64,000 nucleotides of DNA from Moellerella sp963519845 (GCA_963519845.1 CAUQNX010000001.1:372001-436000); one strand, 5' to 3'. Counted from the first letter of the stretch, positions 37,140-46,412 are shown. A program made the numbers and translations. Notes: generated from the sequence alone by a model not told the origin.

Positions 37140-37658
37140 ATGTCTATAGAAAATGAACATCGCTTGCACTTTAGAGATGCAATGGCGAGTTTGTCTGCCG
37201 CGGTGAATATTGTTACCACCAATGGTGTAGCAGGTCGCTGTGGTATGACAGCCACTGCCGTTTGCTCAGTCACTGATACGCCTCCGACTTTAATGGTCTG
37301 CATCAATCGCAATAGTGCAATGAATGAGGTATTTCAACAAAATGGCCGTCTGTGCGTTAATATTCTCAATCATGCACAAGAAGAGATGGCCTGCCATTTT
37401 GCCGGTATGACGGAATGCGGCATGGAAGAGCGCTTTAGTTGGAATATCTGGACTCAGGGTGTTTTGGGTCAGCCTATGCTAAAAGAGGCACTGGCTAATC
37501 TGGAAGGCGAAATTACCGATGTTCAGCCCGTAGGGACACACTATGTTTATCTCGTAGAAATGAAACAGATCATTGTTCGTGATGAAGGCCATGGGTTAAT
37601 TTACTTTAAACGTAAATTCCATCCCGTTATTCATCAGCAGCTTGAAGCTGTTGTATAA
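37140..37658 (+). CDS. hpaC: 4-hydroxyphenylacetate 3-monooxygenase reductase component HpaC
   Basis: 172 aa; E. coli HpaC is 170. It is an NADH:flavin oxidoreductase that supplies reduced FAD to the monooxygenase HpaB. RFRDAMASLSAAVN-like N-terminus (LHFRDAMASLSAAVNIVTT), TATAVCSVTDTPPTLMVCIN, CVNILNH, and the C-terminal GHGLIYFKRKFHPV match. The ATG with AGGAGG 7 nt upstream is chosen over a TTG at 37107. hpaB is absent from the window, so this reductase lacks its usual partner here and may serve another flavin-dependent enzyme. Confidence 0.92.
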   Translation: MSIENEHRLHFRDAMASLSAAVNIVTTNGVAGRCGMTATAVCSVTDTPPTLMVCINRNSAMNEVFQQNGRLCVNILNHAQEEMACHFAGMTECGMEERFSWNIWTQGVLGQPMLKEALANLEGEITDVQPVGTHYVYLVEMKQIIVRDEGHGLIYFKRKFHPVIHQQLEAVV

Positions 37659-37693
37659 ATAAGTTTTCTGCTTATTTATAATTGCTTAAATTG

Positions 37694-37736
37694 GCAGTAA
37701 AAAGCATTCATCGATATATAGAGCGCTTTTTACTGC
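37694..37736. terminator. Stem-loop between converging hpaC and dkgB
   Basis: gcagtaaaaagc (37694-37705) / gctttttactgc (37725-37736), perfect 12-bp stem with a 19-nt loop; T run inside the stem, none after it. Confidence 0.6.
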
Positions 37737-37773
37737 ACAAAAAACACATCATCTCACTAGCTATTAACTAAAG

Positions 37774-38583
37774 TTAATCCCAAAGAGGCGAAAAATCAGG
37801 ATTAGCAACTCGCTCATTTGATGACAATGCATTAATTAAAATCATATCTTCAGGCTGAATATCTATATGTTCAAAGCTTAAATTACTTTTCAAATTCGCT
37901 ACTTTAGTTGATGACGGAATAGTCACAATGCCGCGTTGTTTTAGCCATGCCAAAATCAATTGAGCTGGGCTAGCTTGGTATCGTTCTGCTAAACACTGAA
38001 TGGTCTTATCTTGTAACGCTTTACCTACAGCAAAAGGCATAAATCCAGTAACTTCGATCCCTTGTGCTTGAGTATAGGCGACTAATTTCTCATTATTCAA
38101 GTAGGGATGCACTTCGATTTGGTTAGTTGCAATCTGATCAGCTCCTATCAAGTCAATTGCTTGCTGCAGCAATTCAATCGTAAAGTTAGATACGCCTATA
38201 TGTTTAGCTAAACCTTGTGTTTTCGCTAGTTGTAACTGAGCCATATACTCAGTCATAGGGACTGTTTGATTCGGCGAAGGCCAGTGAATTAAAAGCAAAT
38301 CAACATATTCAGTCTGTAATTTGGCTAAACTCTGTTTCACACTCGGCAAAAATTTATCCGCAGCTAAATTTTCAATCCAAACTTTGGTGGTTAAAAATAT
38401 TTCAGCGCGTGGTACGCCACTATCTGTAATAGCTTGACCCACTTCAGCCTCGTTACCATAGATTTGCGCAGTATCAATATGCCGATAACCTAAAGCCAAA
38501 GCCTGTTTAACTGAATCGTAAGCAGCTTGTCCTTCTAAACGAAAAGTACCTGCACCTATATGAGGTAATAAAGTGGTATTCAT
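37774..38583 (-). CDS. dkgB: 2,5-diketo-D-gluconate reductase B-type aldo/keto reductase
   Basis: 269 aa; E. coli DkgB is 267. It is a TIM-barrel NADPH oxidoreductase, also active on methylglyoxal and aromatic aldehydes. Signatures: GYRHIDTAQIYGNEAEVG (with catalytic Asp and Tyr), TTKVWIENL, LLIHWPSPN and IPSSTKVANLKSNL. Start MNTTLLPHIGAGTF fits the family. Monocistronic. Confidence 0.9.
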   Translation of the reverse strand: MNTTLLPHIGAGTFRLEGQAAYDSVKQALALGYRHIDTAQIYGNEAEVGQAITDSGVPRAEIFLTTKVWIENLAADKFLPSVKQSLAKLQTEYVDLLLIHWPSPNQTVPMTEYMAQLQLAKTQGLAKHIGVSNFTIELLQQAIDLIGADQIATNQIEVHPYLNNEKLVAYTQAQGIEVTGFMPFAVGKALQDKTIQCLAERYQASPAQLILAWLKQRGIVTIPSSTKVANLKSNLSFEHIDIQPEDMILINALSSNERVANPDFSPLWD

Positions 38584-39115
38584 AGATTTTCCTTAATAAA
38601 AGAGAGCCATTGCTGTGATGAGTAAAAAGCAATTAGCATAATAATTGGCTGATTCAAGTTAAGAAGGATTGTACTCGCTAGGATTGCTTCAAAAAACACG
38701 ATAATGGGTAAATAACTTTTGCGATTAGGACAATAATAAAATGAATGCATTTTATTATCCTGCCGGATATGGGCAAGATTAATTTATCATCACAAAAAAA
38801 TAGAGATAATACTTCTTACATTTATTACCTCTAGTACAGTTAAGTTATATATAGCTAATATTTGTAACTCATTACAAAGATAGATAATTTTAATTCGAGT
38901 ATCTCGATAATCATCTCTATCTTTATCACTCAACAAGGCTTAAAATCAAGATTACATCTAAGACTATATTTATCGGCTTCATCTCAGATCTTATATTGAT
39001 TATTTAGTATTATTAAATGAACTCTCAGTGATTAACTTATCTTTCTTTGACTCTTTAATAGAATAGATAAGGTATGACACACTCTGATATATCAGAATTT
39101 TTCAGGATCATAAGC
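38584..39115. other. Divergent region between dkgB and the PPC/ECF operon
   Basis: About 530 bp with no gene. It holds the perfect inverted repeat ataataaaatg (38733-38743) / cattttattat (38748-38758) with a 4-nt loop. I looked for a vitamin riboswitch before the ECF operon and recognised none. Confidence 0.45.
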
Positions 39116-39559
39116 ATGCCTCAACTTCCACCGCAATTCTCCCACGCGCGTTTTATCGCGATACGCCTATTACCTGGCGATGATGTTATTCAGACTCTGC
39201 GCAAACATATTCAACAGCTCCAGCTTCAATCTGCATTTATCGCAAGCTGTGTCGGTAGCCTTACTGATGTCGCACTCCGCTTCGCGGGCCAGGATAATAC
39301 TCATACTCAAGTCGGTAAGTTTGAGATTGTTTCACTGATTGGAACTTTAGATGCATTAGGTGAGCATTTGCATCTGGCGATATCCGATGAAACAGGCCAA
39401 ATGTGCGGTGGCCATATGATGGAGGGCTGCACAGTGCGTACAACATTAGAGTTGGTGTTGGGGGAACTCGAACAGATCACTTTTGATCGTGAGTTCTGTC
39501 CATTATCTGGCTATGAAGAGCTTATTGTTTCCCCTCGCGATAAAAATATTGCTAACTAA
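39116..39559 (+). CDS. PPC/DUF296-domain protein
   Basis: 147 aa from the ATG at 39116, which has AGGA 8 nt upstream; an earlier in-frame ATG at 39074 has its Shine-Dalgarno too close. The single PPC (DUF296) domain carries the metal-binding stretch GEHLHLAISDETGQMCGGHM. Bacterial family members are small trimeric proteins of unknown function; some are associated with DNA binding in plants through an AT-hook that is absent here. It ends 31 bp before an ECF transporter gene set and is probably co-transcribed, so it may act on the transported compound. Confidence 0.78.
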   Translation: MPQLPPQFSHARFIAIRLLPGDDVIQTLRKHIQQLQLQSAFIASCVGSLTDVALRFAGQDNTHTQVGKFEIVSLIGTLDALGEHLHLAISDETGQMCGGHMMEGCTVRTTLELVLGELEQITFDREFCPLSGYEELIVSPRDKNIAN

Positions 39560-39590
39560 ACATCACTTTTTTGCAAGGATCTGTTCCATT

Positions 39591-40172
39591 ATGACCAAGT
39601 CACCTTTGATCTCTAGCCGCACTTTAGTGCTGATAGTCGCTTCTATTGCTATCAATATGATCGGCGGGCAAATTAGCTCGATGTTAAGTTTACCTATTTT
39701 CCTCGATTCTATCGGTACTCTGATCTGTGCCCTATTAGCCGGTCCTTGGGCTGCCATGTTCAGTGGATTACTGACTAACTTGATCTGGGGGTTGATCAGT
39801 GGCCCAGTCGCAGCCGCATTCGCCCCTGTTGCTATGATGATCGGCATTAGTGCAGGTCTATTGGCTCGTGCTGGAGGATTTCGTACCTTTTCGCGCGTGG
39901 TAATATCAGGAGTGGTGATCACCCTAGCGTTGACAGTAGTTGCCGTACCAATCAGAACTTATCTGTTTGGTGGTACAACAGGCAGCGGCGCAGACTTCTT
40001 TGTCGCCTATCTGTACGCTGTGGGTGATGGTCTACTTGAATCGGTCGCAATCACCGTTATTGGTGTTAATTTAGCCGATAAAATTTTATCCGCTATTATT
40101 GCTTGGATATTGATCCGCCAACTTCCACTACGGACTCAGCGTAACTTCCCGCAGATGGCCCGAGTGCGTTAG
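39591..40172 (+). CDS. ECF transporter S component (substrate unknown)
   Basis: 193 aa with five or six transmembrane helices. The pattern FLDSIGTLICALLAGPWAAMFSGLLTNLIWG is typical of S components, small integral proteins that bind vitamins or other micronutrients. The ATG at 39591 has AAGGA about 10 nt upstream. It is followed after 2 bp by the T component and then two ATPases, forming a complete single-locus ECF transporter. I cannot assign a vitamin from the sequence. Confidence 0.78.
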   Translation: MTKSPLISSRTLVLIVASIAINMIGGQISSMLSLPIFLDSIGTLICALLAGPWAAMFSGLLTNLIWGLISGPVAAAFAPVAMMIGISAGLLARAGGFRTFSRVVISGVVITLALTVVAVPIRTYLFGGTTGSGADFFVAYLYAVGDGLLESVAITVIGVNLADKILSAIIAWILIRQLPLRTQRNFPQMARVR

Positions 40173-40174
40173 GC

Positions 40175-40879
40175 GTGCATCCTTTTACCTCATTAACGCT
40201 ATGGTTTTGGCTCAGCAGCAGTGTTATTTTTTTGCCGCTGGGCTGGCCATTAATCTTAGTCAGTTGTTGTACCTTTATCGTGTTAGTACTCTGGCCAGCA
40301 TCTCGCTATCGATGGCGTTTTGTTGCTTGGTTTATCTTACCAATGGCTGCGGGTCTCTGGTTAATACATAGCGGCTGGTTAGCTCATTGGTTAACGGGTG
40401 TCGTTCCTACGGGCAATGACCCACAAAGAGCCTTGGCTTTGTGGCTTAGATTATTGGCGATAATTAGCGGTGCTCAACTTTGGTTAGAGTATGTTCCCAC
40501 AGAGCGCTTTATTCGTGCACTCTTAGCCAGCCGATTGCCGATCAGCTTATCCTATCTGCTCGCTGGCCCTCTATTACTGCTGGCACAATTAAGCCAACAA
40601 TTAACTAGTATTAGAGAGGCTCAACTAGCACGAGGGGTTCCACTAGATGGTAATATTTGGCAGCGGCTGATCTCATTACCCGCACTATTACTGCCATTAG
40701 TGACTCATACGCTGAGTGAACTTTCGGTAAGAGGCGCGGCACTCGATATGCGCGGTTTTCGCTCGACCGCCAGAAGAACAACACTGAACTCACCTACTGA
40801 TTCTCATGCCCAATCGCTATTGCGTTATTGTTTATTGGTAATGATTTTGATTGAGGGAGGAATACGCTGGTGGTGGTAA
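40175..40879 (+). CDS. ECF transporter transmembrane T component
   Basis: 234 aa starting at a GTG 2 bp after the S-component stop. Four or five transmembrane helices. The cytoplasmic coupling motifs of EcfT are visible as REAQLARGV (A-R-G) and later ALDMRGF. EcfT connects the S component to the two ATPases. It overlaps the next gene by 10 nt. Confidence 0.82.
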   Translation: MHPFTSLTLWFWLSSSVIFLPLGWPLILVSCCTFIVLVLWPASRYRWRFVAWFILPMAAGLWLIHSGWLAHWLTGVVPTGNDPQRALALWLRLLAIISGAQLWLEYVPTERFIRALLASRLPISLSYLLAGPLLLLAQLSQQLTSIREAQLARGVPLDGNIWQRLISLPALLLPLVTHTLSELSVRGAALDMRGFRSTARRTTLNSPTDSHAQSLLRYCLLVMILIEGGIRWWW

Positions 40880-41715
40880 ATTTACAACAACTCAGTTTTA
40901 CGCCTCAGGGAACAGAGCAAGTGCTGCTTGGCCCATTAGATCTCCAGCTCGCAAGCGGTGAATGGCTGACGGTACTGGGGGGCAATGGAAGAGGTAAAAG
41001 TACGCTGGCTCAGCTATTAAGTGGCTGGCTACCCGATGTACTTAGTGGCCAAATTCAAGGCAAAGGCGAGGTTTTAGCAACTCCTTTGGGAGAAGGCTCA
41101 CTCGCAGTGCTCTCTGCACAACGCCAGTTGGTTCAACAATCGCCACAACTACAGCTATCAGGTTGCACATTTAGCGTTGAACAAGAAGTTGCTTTCGGCC
41201 CCGAAAATCTTGGATTAGCCACAGAACAGATCGAACAAAATGTGGAAGATGCTCTATGCTGGGCCGACTGCCAATCACTACGTACGCGTCATCCCGCCAC
41301 ACTTTCCGGTGGAGAAGCACAACGAGTTGTCATCGCCAGTGCGCTAGCCATGCGCCCTAAGCTGCTGTTACTGGATGAAGCCTTTAGTCGATTAACGCCA
41401 AGTGCCACACACCGAATGCTACAACAGTTAAAGCAATACTCCGAGCAGAGTGGCTGCAGTCTAATATTATTTGAACGCAGTCTCTTGCCCGCTATCAGTT
41501 TTTGCGATCGCCTATTATTGCTAGAAGCAGGTAAAATCAAAAAAGAGGGTTCATTACAACAAGTTTTTGCGCCCGCTCTTGCTAGTATCAATGCGCCTGA
41601 TGCTTGGCGTGCACTAGGATATTTGCTCAAACAGGATCGTTGGAAAAACGATATTCCTTATAATGACCAACAGCTGCTTGAGGCCTTTAAGAGATTTTAT
41701 GCTACAGCTCAATAA
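40870..41715 (+). CDS. ECF transporter ATPase 1
   Basis: 281 aa. ABC ATPase: Walker A GGNGRGKST, signature LSGGEAQRV, Walker B LLLLDEAF. The start is GTG 40870, with GGAGG about 9 nt upstream, overlapping the T-component stop. The N-terminal half resembles cobalt/vitamin ECF A subunits. It overlaps the second ATPase gene by 17 nt, as expected for a heterodimer made in equal amounts. Confidence 0.85.
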   Translation: MVVNLQQLSFTPQGTEQVLLGPLDLQLASGEWLTVLGGNGRGKSTLAQLLSGWLPDVLSGQIQGKGEVLATPLGEGSLAVLSAQRQLVQQSPQLQLSGCTFSVEQEVAFGPENLGLATEQIEQNVEDALCWADCQSLRTRHPATLSGGEAQRVVIASALAMRPKLLLLDEAFSRLTPSATHRMLQQLKQYSEQSGCSLILFERSLLPAISFCDRLLLLEAGKIKKEGSLQQVFAPALASINAPDAWRALGYLLKQDRWKNDIPYNDQQLLEAFKRFYATAQ

Positions 41716-42526
41716 CTTAACCTACCGCTGGCCGGGTGCTACACAAGAGTGTATATCACAGCTTTCATTTCAAATAGCGGGCGGTGAATGGGTTGCACTC
41801 GTTGGCGATAATGGCGCAGGAAAATCAACACTTCTGCGTCTGGCTGCGGGATTGCTACGCCCTGATAGTGGGCAAGTTCTGTTGGATGATCGCTCGCTAT
41901 CTGATTACTCAGCACCACAACGCGCCAGCCATATTGGTGTTTTGTTTCAAGAAGCTGAGCGGCAAATTTTTCACAGTAAAGTGATTGATGAAGTCGCCTT
42001 CGGACTGCGGCGGCAAAAACTTGCTGCAGCGGAAGTCGAGGCGCGCACATTAGAAGCTCTCGAAATCTGTGGTCTTTCAGAGGTTGCGCAGCAGCATCCG
42101 CTGGATCTGCACTCGGGCCAACGTCGTATGGTTGCGGTCGCCAGCATAAGTGTCGTAGCCCCCAAACTATTGCTACTTGATGAACCGAGTCGCGATTTTG
42201 ATGCCCATTGGTTGGGCTATTTTGAGCGCTGGTTAGATCTTCAGCATGCAGCTGGAACAGCAGTCTTGACCATCAGCCATGATCTGGATTTTATCGCCCG
42301 CCATTTTAATCGAGTTATTCAGCTCGATTCAGGCAAACTGATCGCCGATGCTCGCGCTGCCGAGGTACTAAATAATCCGAGATTGCAACCACCATCAAAG
42401 CTCCCCGCTCCTACACTCTTCTCACTTAGCAAGGCATTAAAACTACCTTTGGAGAGTGATCCACAACGTTGGGCTGAGATGCTATTAACTAAGCTAGCGA
42501 CGCAGGGTACCCACAATAAGTTGTAG
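41699..42526 (+). CDS. ECF transporter ATPase 2
   Basis: 275 aa from the ATG at 41699. Walker A GDNGAGKST, Q-loop FQEAERQIF, signature variant LHSGQRRMV, Walker B LLLLDEPS. The signature differs from the LSGGQ of its partner, so the dimer may have one weaker ATP site. The open frame extends to 41663, but that start lies inside the partner gene and lacks a Shine-Dalgarno. Last gene of the ECF operon; only 9 bp separate it from the converging desaturase gene. Confidence 0.85.
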   Translation: MLQLNNLTYRWPGATQECISQLSFQIAGGEWVALVGDNGAGKSTLLRLAAGLLRPDSGQVLLDDRSLSDYSAPQRASHIGVLFQEAERQIFHSKVIDEVAFGLRRQKLAAAEVEARTLEALEICGLSEVAQQHPLDLHSGQRRMVAVASISVVAPKLLLLDEPSRDFDAHWLGYFERWLDLQHAAGTAVLTISHDLDFIARHFNRVIQLDSGKLIADARAAEVLNNPRLQPPSKLPAPTLFSLSKALKLPLESDPQRWAEMLLTKLATQGTHNKL

Positions 42527-42535
42527 AATTGATTA

Positions 42536-43645
42536 TTATTGAGACTCTTTATTTTCCTCAATATGACCCATTTTGCGTAGAAAAGTGATCTGTGAGCGCA
42601 CTAATTCTCGATAGCTAATACAGCGATACTGCATGCCATGCTGCTGCGCGAGTTCAGCGACTATCTGCGCCAAAGCAGGATAGTGACGATGATGCCAGCC
42701 GGGAAATAGATGGTGAGTTAAATGATAATTTAACCCGCCTGTCAATCGCCATAACCAATGTGGCGAAGGCAGCCAGTCACAGGAGGTGACAAAATTATGA
42801 TGATACCAGCCATGATCCATCTGATGATTTTCTGGTGGAGTAAAAAATTCCGTTTCCGCCCAATGGCTGCCGAGTAAAAGATAAACGACAAAAAGTGACG
42901 CCGCCATTTGACTAAAAAGATAGGTCAATAAAATCGCTAGCACACTAATTCCATTGTCATGTGCAATCCATAGCGGCAATCCCAGCATTACGATAAAATG
43001 CAATAGTTTACTAGTCAGAAACAGCGTCCAGCCTTGCCATCCAGCTAAAATATTCTGCGATTTTAAGCGCGTTTTACCCCTTCTATCAGCCCAATCAAAA
43101 ACCAGTGCAATCCATGATAATGAGAGTGAAGCAATTAACGGCCAGTAGATATGCTGGTAGCGCATAAAGCCGCGCCATTGCTGGAAAGGAGTTTGACGAA
43201 AAATACCATTTTCTTCAGTATCGAGATCATAATGCTCAATATTGGCGTAGTGATGATGAAAATCCACATGTCGAGCACGCCAGAAATCAGGATCAATCCC
43301 CAAAGGCAGTGTCACAATACGCCCCAAGATACGGTTCATCCATTTTCGTCTAAAGAAAGTATTATGACTCCCATCATGCTGACAGAGTACATTCAGCAGC
43401 ATAATCAATATAACAAAGAGAGCGTAGGTCAAAATATAGATAGATAAAGAACTGGTATACAATGCGCTAATAAAACTAACCACAGCAACAAACAATAACC
43501 CCACAGAAATAGCGATATCTTTACGATCTGCAAAAACATGATCCTGATTTTTTTGCAGATAATCCTGACTAGCCTGTTTTAATGCTTGATGAAAAAGCTC
43601 TTCACCTGAGCGTGAGAAGCTAATTTTATCCTGTGGAACACTCAT
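42536..43645 (-). CDS. Membrane fatty-acid desaturase
   Basis: 369 aa with four or more transmembrane helices and the three histidine boxes of membrane di-iron desaturases: HDGSH (near residue 90), HVDFHHH (near 126) and HLTHH (near 311). It should introduce a double bond into acyl chains, probably of phospholipids. Such a gene is not part of the core E. coli set, where unsaturation comes from FabA/FabB, so it is accessory. Regiospecificity cannot be told. Monocistronic. Confidence 0.85.
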   Translation of the reverse strand: MSVPQDKISFSRSGEELFHQALKQASQDYLQKNQDHVFADRKDIAISVGLLFVAVVSFISALYTSSLSIYILTYALFVILIMLLNVLCQHDGSHNTFFRRKWMNRILGRIVTLPLGIDPDFWRARHVDFHHHYANIEHYDLDTEENGIFRQTPFQQWRGFMRYQHIYWPLIASLSLSWIALVFDWADRRGKTRLKSQNILAGWQGWTLFLTSKLLHFIVMLGLPLWIAHDNGISVLAILLTYLFSQMAASLFVVYLLLGSHWAETEFFTPPENHQMDHGWYHHNFVTSCDWLPSPHWLWRLTGGLNYHLTHHLFPGWHHRHYPALAQIVAELAQQHGMQYRCISYRELVRSQITFLRKMGHIEENKESQ

Positions 43646-43862
43646 ATTACCTCAACGTAATAGTATTTGATTTTGTAGAATTTGAACTAGTATACCTCTT
43701 CTTCGCATCTTGTGGTTTCCACCATAAATATAAAAAGTAATTAAATCTAGAATAAAATAATATCCCATTAAATATTTATAATATTACAGAAAGCAATATT
43801 GATTTTATTTCCTCTGATATTGAGTAGATAAACTTTCAGCTTCGATAATTTCTCGGCTAAGA

Positions 43863-45083
43863 TTATTTTAAGCTGATAACTTGACGATATTTTTTGGGAT
43901 CTAAGCGAATAAACAGAAATAAGGTCAATATAACCATCAAACTTTGTAATCCCCACCCAGTATAAAATGAGCCGGTTAAATCAAGTAATCCAGCAGAAAG
44001 TAAAGGACCTAGACTGGCAATAATAAATCCGCCTCCTTGCATTAATGCAGCCAAGGCGCCAGCGCTCGCTGGATGAGGAAGATGATCTAATGAAGTGATA
44101 ATGGTTAATGAAAAACAACCCCCCAGCCCTATACCTAACAGAGCACACCACAAATAAGAGAAAGGTAGAGGATAAACAACTAACCCAATAAAGCCCGCCA
44201 CTTGCATTAATAATGTCACTATCAACCAAAATCGACGATCAATATTATGAGAAGCCAAAATAGGAATAAGCAGTGCCGCAGCGGCTTGAAAGAGTGTAAT
44301 AAAAGCCACTAATGTGCCACTGGCTAGCTGGCTATAACCTAAAGATTGGTAGAAAGGAGCCAACCAAGTGACCACTGAGGCATAACCCGCATTGATAAAA
44401 CCAAATCCAACAATCAATAACCAAGCTCTCGGTTTGCGCAATAGCTGTGAGACAATATTTTGCGGTGTTTGCGAAATTTGATTTTTGGCCGTCAATATCA
44501 AAGCAATCAACGCGAACAGTGCAGGCAATGCCAGCCATGCTAAGGCCGTTTGCCAACGACCGGTTAATTCGGCTAACAAGGGGGTCAGTTGTGCACCTAA
44601 TGCGCCGCCTATCATCAACATGGCTGAGTAAAGACCCGTCATCACTGCAACTTTAGTAGGGAACTGCGCCTTTATTAAGCCGGGGAAAACGGCTTGAATA
44701 TAGGCGACACCTATTCCACACAATAGTGCAGAGAGTAACAGCTCCCCCCCTGTATCGACAAAATAACGCAATAATGATCCTAATAGCAGGATCATCATCG
44801 CGCTGATTAGACCTTTTCTCACTCCATAACGTGAAGAGAGTGTGGGCACGGCAAATGCACCAATTCCCATTAATAACATAGGTAATAGTGTTAACAAAGA
44901 GACAGCACTATAGCTCATGCCCGTTGAGGCCATGATATTATCAATTACTGGTCCAGGTCCGGCTAAAAATGGACGTAAATTAATCCCAACCAAAATAATG
45001 GTTAAGATCACGCCAAATAATTTTGTCGGTGAATTAGACAAGGGTGGTTCTTGATTTTGTATTATGACTGTTTCCTTTGCCAT
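43863..45083 (-). CDS. CynX/NimT-family MFS transporter
   Basis: 406 aa, twelve transmembrane helices. GINLRPFLAGPGPVID, SAVSLLTLLPMLLMGIGAF and YIQAVFPGLIKAQFP follow E. coli CynX closely. No cyanase gene is nearby. Its ATG lies 22 nt inside the end of the deaminase gene, so it is translationally coupled. With a purine/nucleoside deaminase next to it, transport of a nucleobase or related compound is a reasonable guess. Confidence 0.83.
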   Translation of the reverse strand: MAKETVIIQNQEPPLSNSPTKLFGVILTIILVGINLRPFLAGPGPVIDNIMASTGMSYSAVSLLTLLPMLLMGIGAFAVPTLSSRYGVRKGLISAMMILLLGSLLRYFVDTGGELLLSALLCGIGVAYIQAVFPGLIKAQFPTKVAVMTGLYSAMLMIGGALGAQLTPLLAELTGRWQTALAWLALPALFALIALILTAKNQISQTPQNIVSQLLRKPRAWLLIVGFGFINAGYASVVTWLAPFYQSLGYSQLASGTLVAFITLFQAAAALLIPILASHNIDRRFWLIVTLLMQVAGFIGLVVYPLPFSYLWCALLGIGLGGCFSLTIITSLDHLPHPASAGALAALMQGGGFIIASLGPLLSAGLLDLTGSFYTGWGLQSLMVILTLFLFIRLDPKKYRQVISLK

Positions 45084-45526
45084 AACTTATAAAGGGATTG
45101 ATCTTCTTTATCCAAAGGTTTTAACTGAATAAAATCAAAGCCCGTTTGCTTTTCAGGCAAATTACGCAGTTCCGCCGCGATTTTCGCTGTTGAGAGACCA
45201 AAGGGTTCAGCATCTGCATTGGAATATGCATAAACCGCCCGAGTGACGCCCGCCATACGCATTGCAGCCAAACACATAGGACAAGGTTGTCCACTGGCAT
45301 AAACCACACAATCATCTAAACGAACTTGCGCCAATGTTTTTCCCGCATCCCTCAGCGCTAATAATTCAGCATGGGCGGTGGGATCATGTTGCTCTAAGAT
45401 TTGGTTCACGCCCTGACCAACAACTTCGCCCGCTTTAACAACAAGAGCGCCAAAGGGACGCCCTCCCGCTTCAACGTTTTTTTTCGCCAATTCGATCGCT
45501 TGCAACAAAAATTGTTGATCGTTCAT
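45062..45526 (-). CDS. Nucleoside/guanine deaminase-type cytidine-deaminase-fold enzyme
   Basis: 154 aa. Zinc motif HAE (TAHAELLAL) and PCPMC, arranged as in TadA/GuaD enzymes; N-terminal GGRPFGALVVK and DPTAHAE resemble B. subtilis guanine deaminase GuaD (156 aa). C-terminal residues KLWQRK resemble the GuaD tail, which closes the active site. Substrate could be guanine, another purine or a nucleoside. It overlaps the ankyrin gene upstream by 1 nt and the transporter gene downstream by 22 nt. Confidence 0.82.
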   Translation of the reverse strand: MNDQQFLLQAIELAKKNVEAGGRPFGALVVKAGEVVGQGVNQILEQHDPTAHAELLALRDAGKTLAQVRLDDCVVYASGQPCPMCLAAMRMAGVTRAVYAYSNADAEPFGLSTAKIAAELRNLPEKQTGFDFIQLKPLDKEDQSLYKLWQRKQS

Positions 45527-46209
45527 TATTTTGCTCCTGCATCTTGTAGCGTTTTAATGATCTTCTTAAAACCTTTTTGCTTGGCTAAAGTTAAGGGTGT
45601 AGTGCCCGAGCCATCAGCCAAATTGACATCAGCGCCGCCATTAATTAAATGCTGAATAATTTCAACATAGGTATCGCTTCCATCGCCTAATACAATAGCT
45701 TCGATTAATGCTGTCCAACCAAGTGAATTGACATGATCAACTGCCACACCCGCATCAATTAAGGTTTTTACTGTGGTGACATGTCCTCGCTCAGCGGCTG
45801 GGATCAATGCTGTTCCACCATATCGATTGAGGCTTTTGAGATCCGCGCCATTGGCTAAAGTTAGCTCGAGGATCTCCTGCAATCCACGGGCGCCAGCGTA
45901 AAGATAAGGCGTATCTTGAATCCCATCTTTTGCATTAACATCAGCGCCCTTTTCAATCAGAAAGCGAGCTACTTCTATTTGATTGGCTAATGTGGCACTC
46001 ATCAGTGCGGTACGTAGCTGCTGATCACGCTGTTCGATATCAGCGCCATCATTAACCAGCTGCTTCACTTTTAACAAATCGCCTTTTTCAGCAGATAGAA
46101 TTAAATCCATATTATTAGACTTAGCCATAACTTGAGTTATCAGTAATAAAGATAAACATAAACTGGCAAAAAATTTACCACTCAGTGTCATATTTGAAAA
46201 ACTAGGCAT
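45526..46209 (-). CDS. Exported ankyrin-repeat protein
   Basis: 227 aa. Signal peptide (cleavage near QVMA/KSNN, about residue 29), then about five ankyrin repeats from residue 35 to the end (e.g. LRTALMSATLANQIEVARFL, GGTALIPAAERGHVTTVKTL, SGTTPLTLAKQKG). The protein is therefore periplasmic. AGGGGG precedes the ATG. First gene of a three-gene overlapping operon. Small exported ankyrin proteins are often found next to catalases or other enzymes as partners, but the role here is unknown. Confidence 0.82.
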   Translation of the reverse strand: MPSFSNMTLSGKFFASLCLSLLLITQVMAKSNNMDLILSAEKGDLLKVKQLVNDGADIEQRDQQLRTALMSATLANQIEVARFLIEKGADVNAKDGIQDTPYLYAGARGLQEILELTLANGADLKSLNRYGGTALIPAAERGHVTTVKTLIDAGVAVDHVNSLGWTALIEAIVLGDGSDTYVEIIQHLINGGADVNLADGSGTTPLTLAKQKGFKKIIKTLQDAGAK

Positions 46210-46330
46210 TATTTTATCCCCCTTGTGTTCATATAATCTACTTGCTTTCTTTACTATTTAACAATTAATTATATTAATGATAAATGTTAACAAATATTAC
46301 AAATTAGCTATAAAAAATAAATAGAAAATA

Positions 46331-46365
46331 AAAAACCCCGAACTGAGGGACCAGCACGGGGTTTT
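46331..46365 (-). terminator. Terminator of fbaA
   Basis: aaaaaccccg (46331-46340) / cggggtttt (46357-46365); on the minus strand the stem is followed by a T run. About 50 bp past the fbaA stop. Confidence 0.88.
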
Positions 46366-46412
46366 CAAAATAGAATCAATACTTTTACATCATAAGATGC
46401 AGAGTATATCTA

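Noticed and set aside
38584..39115. Vitamin riboswitch ahead of the ECF operon
   Set aside because: No TPP, cobalamin or FMN landmark sequences; only a small AT-rich palindrome.
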